Source of the DNA: JAZDFC01 sp043808235
GTDB taxonomy: Bacteria > Bacteroidota > Ignavibacteria > Ignavibacteriales > Melioribacteraceae
DNA length: 31,022 nucleotides
Assembly (NCBI GenBank): GCA_043808235.1
Contig: JAZDFC010000099.1
Coordinates: 1 to 31,022, forward strand
Direction of reading: 5' to 3'
A program made the translations under genes and the position numbers. Below are positions 25,110-31,022 of the stretch, piece after piece (the first letter of the stretch is position 1; every line of letters starts with the position of its first letter). Under the pieces are notes generated by a model. The model was not told the DNA's origin and searched no databases. It was given only the letters and a program-made list of their open reading frames with translations.

Positions 25110-25138
25110 AATTCGGCAGCTAATATAACTGCCGAATT
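25110..25138. terminator. hairpin between the acyl-CoA synthetase gene and metG
   Basis: AATTCGGCAG (25110-25119) pairs perfectly with CTGCCGAATT (25129-25138) around a 9-base loop. It lies about 60 bases after the acyl-CoA synthetase stop and upstream of metG, on the same strand. No long U run follows, so it could be a terminator, an attenuating leader structure of metG, or both. Confidence 0.45.
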
Positions 25139-25160
25139 GATTACAATTCAATCACTAAAC

Positions 25161-25176
25161 GAAGCGTTTTCGCTTC
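25161..25176 (-). terminator. short GC hairpin after the acyl-CoA synthetase gene
   Basis: GAAGCG, a TTTT loop, then CGCTTC form a 6-bp perfect stem. On the minus strand it begins 24 bases after the stop and is followed by GTTTAGTG, a poor U run, so termination is only likely if it works with the second hairpin at 25110-25138. Confidence 0.45.
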
Positions 25177-25199
25177 AATCTTAAATGTGCATATCGCGA

Positions 25200-27023
25200 C
25201 TAATCCGCCAATCCCTTGTACATATCCTCAATCAAATTCTGGTAGCGTTCTTCAACAACTTTTCTTTTAATCTTGAGCGATGGGGTCATCTCACCGGTCT
25301 CAATTGTGAATGGTTTATCAAGTAAGGCGAATTTTCGGACTCTTTCGTAATTAGCAAGGTTCTTTTGAATCTGGCCCATTTCCTTTTCGAGCAGATCGTA
25401 AATTTGTTTCATGTTCAGCAATTCGTCGGTGTTATTATAATTAATGCGGTGAGCATCGGCAAATTCTTTTACGGCCTCAACATCGGGAACAATAAGAGCA
25501 GTTAAAAACATTCGTTTATCACCGATGAGCACAAACTGATCAATGAATTTACTGGCGAGAAACATATTTTCTATTGGGGTTGGTGCAATATATTTTCCGC
25601 CGCTCGTTTTAAACAAGCTTTTCTTTCTATCTGTAATGATGAGAAAACCTTCAGCATCGAACACGCCAATATCGCCGGTATAAAGCCAGCCGTCTTTTAT
25701 CGTAGCGTCGGTTTCCTTTTTATTTTTATAGTAGCCCTGCATTATATTCGGACCGTAGGCAAGAATTTCACCATCATTCGCAATTTTTATCTCAACTCCC
25801 GGCATGGTTTTACCAACAGTTCCAAATTTATAATCGTTCACCCGGTTTGCCGCTATAACCGGTGATGATTCAGTAAGGCCGTATCCTTCAATAACAAGAA
25901 TCCCAACCGATTCAAAAAATTGTCCAAGTTCGCGGGCTAATGCAGCTCCGCCTGATATGAAGAACCGGAGTCTGCCGCCCGTCTTTTCACGTAATTTTAC
26001 ATAAACCAATTTATCTGCGAGTTTGTGTTTTAATGTCAGGGTAATCGGCAGAACGTTATTTGATTTTTTCTTTTCCCAGTATTGCCTGCCCACTTCTATT
26101 GCCCAATTAAAAATTTTCTGTTTCTTCTCGGACTGGCTTTCCACATTCTTCTTTATCTTCGAATACATTCTTTCAAATAAACGCGGCACGGCGGTCATTA
26201 TCGTGGGTTTTATCTCAACCAAATTCTGAGAAACTTTTTCGATACTCTCAGCATAGGCAATAACCGAACCGCCGGATAGAGCAGTATAATATCCAGCCAT
26301 CCTTTCAAAGATATGACAGAGAGGCAGGAAGGATAAAAATGTATCGTTTTGATCAAGCTGGAAAATTTGATGCGCCGCTTTTACATTCGAAAGAATATTA
26401 TTGTGAGTGAGCATAACTCCTTTCGGTTCGCCGGTTGTGCCTGATGTATAAATGATTGTGCAAAGATCATCCGGATGGCATAGTTTTATGCTGTCGTTAA
26501 GATGATTTGGGCGTTCGTTCCTAAATGTATTACCTTTGCTCTGAATCGCTTTAAAAGTAAATGCATCTGGATAACCGCTAACGTCCATGTCATTCATAAC
26601 AATTATATATTTTAAATATTTGCACTTATCCCTGATCTTTAAAACCTTATTCAGTTGATACTGATTCGACACAATTATTGCAATCGACTCAGAATTATTT
26701 AAAATAAATTCGATGTTTTCACTGGTTACAATAGGATATAACGGCACATCAATACCACCGAGCGATAATATTGCAAAATCGGCATAAACCCATTCCGGTC
26801 GGTTCTCAGCAATAATTGCAACTTTATCCTCTCTCTTTATTCCAAGGGAAGCAAGACCCATCGCGAAAGTTTCGGTTTCCTCTTTCAGTTTACTCAAAGG
26901 GATATCAACATATTTATCGCCTTCTTTATTTTTAAGAATTGTGCGGTCATTTTCTTTGGCAAAGTCTATAGTTAAATACTGGAAAATCTCGGGGATGGTT
27001 TTATAGTCTTTTAGAATCGGCAT
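25200..27023 (-). CDS. long-chain fatty-acid--CoA ligase (AMP-forming)
   Basis: 607 residues from the ATG at 27023, chosen because GAGGAGAG lies about 7 bases upstream; the same frame is open to 27080 with no matching site. The AMP-binding P-loop TIIYTSGTTGEPKGVML is at about 190-204, followed by the EGYGLTESSPVIA motif and the YTGDIG and DRKKSLFKTSGGKYIAP motifs of long-chain acyl-CoA synthetases. It activates fatty acids to acyl-CoA through an acyl-adenylate at the inner membrane face, for degradation or lipid recycling. The chain-length preference is not readable. It stands alone, with hairpins downstream. Confidence 0.94.
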   Translation of the reverse strand: MPILKDYKTIPEIFQYLTIDFAKENDRTILKNKEGDKYVDIPLSKLKEETETFAMGLASLGIKREDKVAIIAENRPEWVYADFAILSLGGIDVPLYPIVTSENIEFILNNSESIAIIVSNQYQLNKVLKIRDKCKYLKYIIVMNDMDVSGYPDAFTFKAIQSKGNTFRNERPNHLNDSIKLCHPDDLCTIIYTSGTTGEPKGVMLTHNNILSNVKAAHQIFQLDQNDTFLSFLPLCHIFERMAGYYTALSGGSVIAYAESIEKVSQNLVEIKPTIMTAVPRLFERMYSKIKKNVESQSEKKQKIFNWAIEVGRQYWEKKKSNNVLPITLTLKHKLADKLVYVKLREKTGGRLRFFISGGAALARELGQFFESVGILVIEGYGLTESSPVIAANRVNDYKFGTVGKTMPGVEIKIANDGEILAYGPNIMQGYYKNKKETDATIKDGWLYTGDIGVFDAEGFLIITDRKKSLFKTSGGKYIAPTPIENMFLASKFIDQFVLIGDKRMFLTALIVPDVEAVKEFADAHRINYNNTDELLNMKQIYDLLEKEMGQIQKNLANYERVRKFALLDKPFTIETGEMTPSLKIKRKVVEERYQNLIEDMYKGLAD

Positions 27024-27105
27024 AAATCTCTCCTCTTGTTTAGTGTTGGGCAAAATAAAACTACACGGCATAAAAAGCAACCGCGGAATGAAAAATTATC
27101 GATTG

Positions 27106-27384
27106 TTATCCGGCGTAAATTTCGCCGTCAACAACCGGTGTAACGCAGATTAACGGTTTTTCAGGTAACTCAAACTCATCAAAGATATGTTCGAATAAAC
27201 GGTACTGCATCCCCTGCCTTTCGAATTTCGAGAATCGCCGGTATGTCATGAATTGCCCCTTTTTATCAACCGGTGCATCGAAGTGATACGATGTTGGTAA
27301 ATCCTCTTTAGTTCGACTTTTTAGAAATTTAATTTTATCATCATCCCCGCCCTCTATTTTATACGCTTTCACTTTGAAAGCCAT
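27106..27384 (-). CDS. hypothetical protein (92 aa)
   Basis: 92 residues from the ATG at 27384, preferred because AAAGG sits about 8 bases upstream. The frame is open to 27435, where it would overlap the upstream gene by 8 bp and add a hydrophobic leader (ETILNIFIIIEKGFV) that looks like non-coding sequence. The body begins AFKVKAYKIEGGDDDKIKFL, carries an aromatic and charged core (YRRFSKFERQGMQYRLFEHI), and ends VVDGEIYAG. No membrane segment; no family recognised. It probably shares a transcript with the seven-helix membrane protein gene upstream. Confidence 0.65.
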   Translation of the reverse strand: MAFKVKAYKIEGGDDDKIKFLKSRTKEDLPTSYHFDAPVDKKGQFMTYRRFSKFERQGMQYRLFEHIFDEFELPEKPLICVTPVVDGEIYAG

Positions 27385-27427
27385 TACGAAACCTTTCTCT
27401 ATGATTATAAAGATATTGAGGATCGTC

Positions 27428-28108
27428 TCAAGCATTCGTGTTTTTCCTTTTTAATAGTCCGTTATTTTTTAACGCAAAAAAAGTTAGAAAGATTGCAAGA
27501 ATAAATGCGAGCTTGCACAATATACTGTCAACTGAAAAAATCGCGGAGGGAAAGATAAGTAATATTAAAATCATGGGAAGGAAAGTAAGTAAGTAACCTG
27601 TAAGTAATATTTTAGTTAGTTTTTTTTCGTTTCCTTCCGGTTGGCTCAACATATTTTTTACAAGTAGAAATACGGTAATAAAAATCGGAAGGTAATAGAA
27701 GAATCCATACAGATCGCCCAAAGGGTAATAATAAGTTGCGTACAAAACAGTGCATTTAGCTAATGTGAATTTCTCTACCACGAAAGCATAGTAAATAACA
27801 AAAGAGATTGCAGGCAGGAAAAATAATTTGCCGGGCAGTGATTTTATTTTTACAAAATTCCAAATTAAGTTTAATCCAAGCGGCGGCAAAAAAGTAATTA
27901 CAAAAAATGCGGAGTAAATCACCAATTGACTTTTGATACCAAAGAAACACATCAATGTTTCTAAACTTTGATACAAAAACAAAAGGATTATCAAAGCAAT
28001 TACATTCCAGCTCAACGCATTTTTCTTTATAAAGATTAGCAGGTTGATAATTATCATTAATTCAATGCAGGCAATTAGAAAGGATATTATACCGTCGAAA
28101 TTTTCCAT
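27428..28108 (-). CDS. seven-helix membrane protein of unknown function
   Basis: 226 residues with about seven hydrophobic helices and short loops: for example IISFLIACIELMIIINLLIF, NVIALIILLFLYQSLETLMC, VIYSAFFVITFLPPLGLNLI and ILLTGYLLTFLPMILILLIF. The arrangement resembles the 7TM input domains of some histidine kinases, but no kinase or other catalytic domain follows; the protein ends at LLKRKNTNA. An ATG starts it at 28108. Its 3' end leads into the 92-residue gene. Function unknown. Confidence 0.72.
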   Translation of the reverse strand: MENFDGIISFLIACIELMIIINLLIFIKKNALSWNVIALIILLFLYQSLETLMCFFGIKSQLVIYSAFFVITFLPPLGLNLIWNFVKIKSLPGKLFFLPAISFVIYYAFVVEKFTLAKCTVLYATYYYPLGDLYGFFYYLPIFITVFLLVKNMLSQPEGNEKKLTKILLTGYLLTFLPMILILLIFPSAIFSVDSILCKLAFILAIFLTFFALKNNGLLKRKNTNA

Positions 28109-28138
28109 AGAATTAATTATTGATTGTTGATAAGAAAC

Positions 28139-28216
28139 TTAGTGAGTCTTAGTGTCCTTGGTGCCTTAGCGGTAAAAGAAAACCACTAAGACACTCAGCA
28201 CACTTAGTAACACTTA
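28139..28216. repeat. imperfect 35-bp inverted repeat with internal 9-bp periodicity, behind fumC
   Basis: The left arm 28139-28173 and the right arm 28182-28216 (taken as reverse complement) match at about 25 of 35 positions, with an 8-base A-rich loop (AAAAGAAA). Within the arms a CTTAGTG-like unit recurs about every 9 bases (CTTAGTGAG, CTTAGTGTC, CTTGGTGC, CTTAGCGGT). It starts 7 bases past the fumC stop and could act as its transcription terminator. The strongest part of the pairing is at the loop end: CTTAGCGGT against ACCACTAAG. Confidence 0.75.
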
Positions 28217-28223
28217 GAAAAAT

Positions 28224-29615
28224 CTATCCTTTAGGTCCAATCATTTTCTCCGGGCGGACAACTTCATCAAATTTCTCGGCAGTTAACAAACCCAGCTCAA
28301 GAGCGGTTTCCTTGAGTGTTTTATTTTCCTTGTGAGCTTTCTTTGCAACTTTTGCCGCGTTATCGTAACCTATTACAGGATTTAATGCAGTAACAAGCAT
28401 TAAAGAATTTTCGAGATGCTTTTTGATATTCGGTTCATTAGCCTTAATTCCGATTATGCAATTATCCGTAAAACTTTCACAAGCATCCGCCATCAATTTA
28501 ATGGATTGAAGAATATTAAATGCTATTACAGGCATAAATACATTCAACTCAAAGTGACCGCTTGCGCCGGAGAAACTAATTGTAACATCATTGCCGAACA
28601 CCTGCGCACAAACCATTGTCATTGCCTCGCATTGTGTTGGATTCACTTTGCCCGGCATTATCGAACTGCCCGGTTCATTTTCCGGAAGCATTAGTTCACC
28701 TATTCCGCATCTCGGTCCGCTGCCAAGCCATCGTATATCATTTGCAATTTTTATTAGAGAAGTAGCTAGCGTTTTCAGTACACCGCTCATTTCTACGAGC
28801 CCGTCTTTAGCAGCCATTGCTTCAAATTTATTTGGAGCCGTTACAAATGATAAACCTGTAATTTCAGATAGTTTTTTTGCTACTTTTACTGCATAATCCG
28901 GGTGAGTGTTCAAACCCGTTCCTACCGCCGTGCCGCCAAGCGGTATTTCGTACAATCGCGAAAGTGCACAATTTATACTTGCCAATCCGTTTGTTAATTG
29001 ATGTGCATAACCCGAAAATTCTTGTCCAAGTGTCAAAGGTGTTGCGTCCATCAAATGTGTTCTTCCGATTTTAATAATATCTTTAAATTCTTCTGTCTTT
29101 GTAAACAGTGCATGACGCAATTTACCGACCATTGGAATTAAGCGACGGTGAATTTGCTCGACAGCAGCTACGTGAATTGCAGTCGGGAATGCATCATTTG
29201 TTGATTGCGATTTATTGACATCATCATTCGGATGAATTGGTTTTTTACTGCCGAGAACTCCGCCCGCCATTTCAATAGCGCGGTTGGATATTACTTCATT
29301 TGCATTCATATTGGATTGGGTTCCGCTTCCCGTTTGCCATGCAACAAGCGGAAAATGATCATCAAGTTTCCCATCGATCACCTCTTCGGCGGCTTTTATG
29401 ATTAGTTCTGCTTTTTCAACAGGTAAAGTCCCAAGTTCGGCATTGGTCATTGCAACAGCTTTTTTAACAATCCCTAAAGCACGAATCATCTCACGCGGAA
29501 ATCTTTCTCCGCCAATTTTGAAATTCATGAGGGAACGGGCAGTTTGCGCGCCGTAATATTTATCTGTTGGAACCTGGATTTCTCCCATTGTATCGGATTC
29601 AATTCTATAATCCAT
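28224..29615 (-). CDS. fumC: fumarate hydratase, class II
   Basis: 463 residues, the usual length. The fumarase/aspartase signature GSSIMPGKVNP is at 316-326, substrate-site pieces TGSGTQSNMNANEV at 95-108, and IGRTHLMDATPLTLGQEF at 183-200. It interconverts fumarate and malate in the TCA cycle, in the cytoplasm, without an iron-sulfur cluster. GGGG lies about 6 bases before the ATG at 29615. It appears to be a single-gene unit, closed by the inverted repeat at 28139-28216. Confidence 0.97.
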   Translation of the reverse strand: MDYRIESDTMGEIQVPTDKYYGAQTARSLMNFKIGGERFPREMIRALGIVKKAVAMTNAELGTLPVEKAELIIKAAEEVIDGKLDDHFPLVAWQTGSGTQSNMNANEVISNRAIEMAGGVLGSKKPIHPNDDVNKSQSTNDAFPTAIHVAAVEQIHRRLIPMVGKLRHALFTKTEEFKDIIKIGRTHLMDATPLTLGQEFSGYAHQLTNGLASINCALSRLYEIPLGGTAVGTGLNTHPDYAVKVAKKLSEITGLSFVTAPNKFEAMAAKDGLVEMSGVLKTLATSLIKIANDIRWLGSGPRCGIGELMLPENEPGSSIMPGKVNPTQCEAMTMVCAQVFGNDVTISFSGASGHFELNVFMPVIAFNILQSIKLMADACESFTDNCIIGIKANEPNIKKHLENSLMLVTALNPVIGYDNAAKVAKKAHKENKTLKETALELGLLTAEKFDEVVRPEKMIGPKG

Positions 29616-29783
29616 ATTAACCCCAAAATAATTTATTGATGCTAAAAATTACATCAATATGATTTTATTAGCAATTGGTATTTACAGAAACCTTAATTAT
29701 GATGAAGATTAAATAATAAAAATGCCCAAATTCTAACGGGAAATAAGGATGGAGAAATCGGGTTGTTAAATTATGAGAAAGAG

Positions 29784-30470
29784 TTAAAAATTGTTTATTC
29801 GCCGAGCTCCGACGTAACGTTTTTTGTAGTAGGTTTCTTCGAGCGCGTTTACCATCACTCCTCTTTTTCGGCTGGCATGCGCAAAGTAACCTTCACCAAT
29901 GTAAATACCAACATGACCGGGATTTGATCTGCGGCGTGTATTGAAAAACACAAGGTCGCCAAACATAAGGCTGTCTCTATCTTCAATCGGTTTGCCTATT
30001 TGATATTGATCGGTAGTTCGCCGGGGCAACCCTATTTGTGCGGCTCCGTGGAATATTTGGCATGTAAGTCCGGAACAATCAATCCCATCGAAAGAATTTC
30101 CGGCATATTTATATGGAGTATTCATGTATTTAATAATCTCGATGAGCATTAAATCTTTAACGCAGGTAACAGTATCGGCAAAAAATTCCTCGTTTAATTT
30201 ATCCAGGTAACCGGATGGATCAATCGGAACACTGTCAACTTCCGGTTCTTTATCAAATTCATCGTCGTCGTCTTCGTAGCTATCCATAGAAGTATCTAAA
30301 ACAATCAGAGTATCTTTGTCGGTGAACCTCGCGGATTCATTATCTTGTTCATATTCTTGATCTTGATCATGCCTTCCGTAGCGTTGAGAATAAGATGATG
30401 AAGAGCAGCCCATTGTAAAAAAAGAAAAGATGAGTATGGTTGGTAACAAAATTAGCTTTATAAATTTCAT
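29784..30470 (-). CDS. NlpC/P60-family cell-wall peptidase lipoprotein
   Basis: 228 residues. The signal peptide ends in a lipobox with Cys22 (FSFFTMGCSSSS). An acidic low-complexity linker follows (DQDQEYEQDNES, YEDDDDEFDKEPE). The NlpC/P60 domain has the catalytic Cys in GIDCSGLTCQIF, His in NPGHVGIYIGEG, and a downstream FAHASRKRG that provides the third catalytic or polar residue. It should cut peptidoglycan stem peptides. It starts 6 bp after the sigma factor stop, so it is co-transcribed with it. Confidence 0.92.
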   Translation of the reverse strand: MKFIKLILLPTILIFSFFTMGCSSSSYSQRYGRHDQDQEYEQDNESARFTDKDTLIVLDTSMDSYEDDDDEFDKEPEVDSVPIDPSGYLDKLNEEFFADTVTCVKDLMLIEIIKYMNTPYKYAGNSFDGIDCSGLTCQIFHGAAQIGLPRRTTDQYQIGKPIEDRDSLMFGDLVFFNTRRRSNPGHVGIYIGEGYFAHASRKRGVMVNALEETYYKKRYVGARRINNF

Positions 30471-30476
30471 AGAATA

Positions 30477-31022
30477 TTATCCCAAATAAGCGCGCAAATT
30501 CTTGCTTCTCGCGGCATGACGTAAACGTCGTATTGCTTTTTCCTTTATTTGCCGAACTCTTTCGCGCGTTAGATTAAATTTTTCGCCGATCTCTTCAAGT
30601 GTAAGGGAATGTTCTTTATTTAACCCGAAGTACAATTTCAGTACTTCAGCCTCACGCTCCGATAATGATCCAAGCGCTCTTTCAATATCGCTTCTCAGTG
30701 AATCGTTCATCAAAGTAAAATCCGGCGGCGGCTGTTCTTCGTTTTCAAGTACATCTATCAACCTGTTATCGTCGCCCAGCACAAACGGTGCATCCATTGA
30801 TACCGGTCTGCCGGATATTTTCAAATTATCTGCAACATCATTTGTATTCATTTCAAGAAGAGAGGCAAGCTCGCTTGCGCTCGGTTCTCTCTCAAATTCT
30901 TGTTCGAGACTGCTGTAGGCTTTCCCAATCCTCGTTAAAGCGCCTATGCGATTTAACGGAAGCCGTACAATTCGCGATTGTTCCGCCATAGCCTGCAATA
31001 TTGACTGACGTATCCACCAAAC
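30477..31022 (-). CDS. rpoD: primary-type RNA polymerase sigma factor (5' end cut by window edge)
   Basis: The frame enters from the right edge; the visible 181 residues begin VWWIRQSILQAMAEQSRIVR (end of region 2, whose WWIRQ is the -10 recognition helix), continue through region 3 (NRIGALTRIGKAYSSLEQEF and onward) and end with region 4: LSEREAEVLKLYFGL, then LTLEEIGEKFNLTRERVRQI, the -35 helix-turn-helix, and a KNLRAYLG tail. This is the pattern of group 1/2 sigma-70 factors. The N-terminus is outside the window, so RpoD versus a closely related group 2 sigma factor is not fully settled, but the tail favours the primary factor. Confidence 0.9.
   Translation of the reverse strand, partial: VWWIRQSILQAMAEQSRIVRLPLNRIGALTRIGKAYSSLEQEFEREPSASELASLLEMNTNDVADNLKISGRPVSMDAPFVLGDDNRLIDVLENEEQPPPDFTLMNDSLRSDIERALGSLSEREAEVLKLYFGLNKEHSLTLEEIGEKFNLTRERVRQIKEKAIRRLRHAARSKNLRAYLG

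Noticed and set aside
28109..28223. tRNA or structured small RNA gene after fumC
   Set aside because: The fold is an extended imperfect hairpin without a cloverleaf or anticodon arm; a repeat element explains it better.

Overview
The window reads as a chromosomal segment of an AT-rich member of the Bacteroidota/Chlorobi/Ignavibacteriota (FCB) group, most likely an Ignavibacteria-type bacterium. The main evidence is two secreted proteins that end in the type IX secretion C-terminal sorting domain with the NYPNPFNP signature common in Ignavibacteria. Supporting signs are a primary-type sigma factor of FCB style, LytTR/LytS-family signalling, several lipoproteins, possible TAnnTTTG-type promoter boxes and frequent TTG starts. 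The lineage is inferred from protein style, not from a marker gene. I saw no rRNA, tRNA, transposase, phage gene or CRISPR array.

Layout: (1) 1-1567, minus: a LytS-type histidine kinase and its LytTR response regulator (cut by the window edge), coupled by an ATGA overlap. (2) 1806-4901, plus: a large T9SS cargo protein (propeller, PKD, LamG, sorting domain) followed by a PD40 propeller protein. (3) 5030-5608, plus: a DNA-binding XRE domain fused to a DUF4870 membrane domain. (4) 10652-5635, minus: complex I genes nuoA-B-C-D-E-F, interrupted between nuoD and nuoE by a four-helix-bundle (S23/IVP-like) gene bracketed by AAGANT hexamer repeats. (5) 11434-10766, minus: an acidic protein of unknown function and an overlooked 50-residue very basic ORF; divergent from them is mscL with a zinc-ribbon tail. 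(6) 12285-14838: a second T9SS cargo protein, a perfect 30-bp palindrome, and a convergent iron-dependent alcohol dehydrogenase. (7) 14947-15549: two tandem small membrane paralogues. (8) 21947-15594, minus: a tight envelope operon of two parvulin-related lipoproteins, SurA, a MoxR ATPase and an M23 peptidase lipoprotein. (9) 25074-22074, minus: metG and a solitary DNA methyltransferase. (10) 27023-25200, minus: a long-chain acyl-CoA synthetase. (11) 28108-27106, minus: a seven-helix membrane protein and a 92-residue protein. (12) 29615-28224, minus: fumC with an imperfect inverted repeat at its 3' end. (13) 31022-29784, minus: a primary-type sigma factor (cut by the window edge) and an NlpC/P60 lipoprotein.

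How it fits together: the core is housekeeping energy metabolism (complex I, fumarase, acyl-CoA synthetase) and envelope biogenesis (periplasmic chaperone/isomerase set, two cell-wall hydrolase lipoproteins, MscL, secreted adhesin- or propeller-like proteins). The most unusual parts are non-coding: the hexamer-repeat cassette inside the nuo operon, the 30-bp palindrome, and the 35-bp inverted repeat behind fumC. I found no complete new defence or mobile system; the S23/hexamer cassette is the best candidate for something under-described. No stretch longer than about 300 bases lacks a gene.
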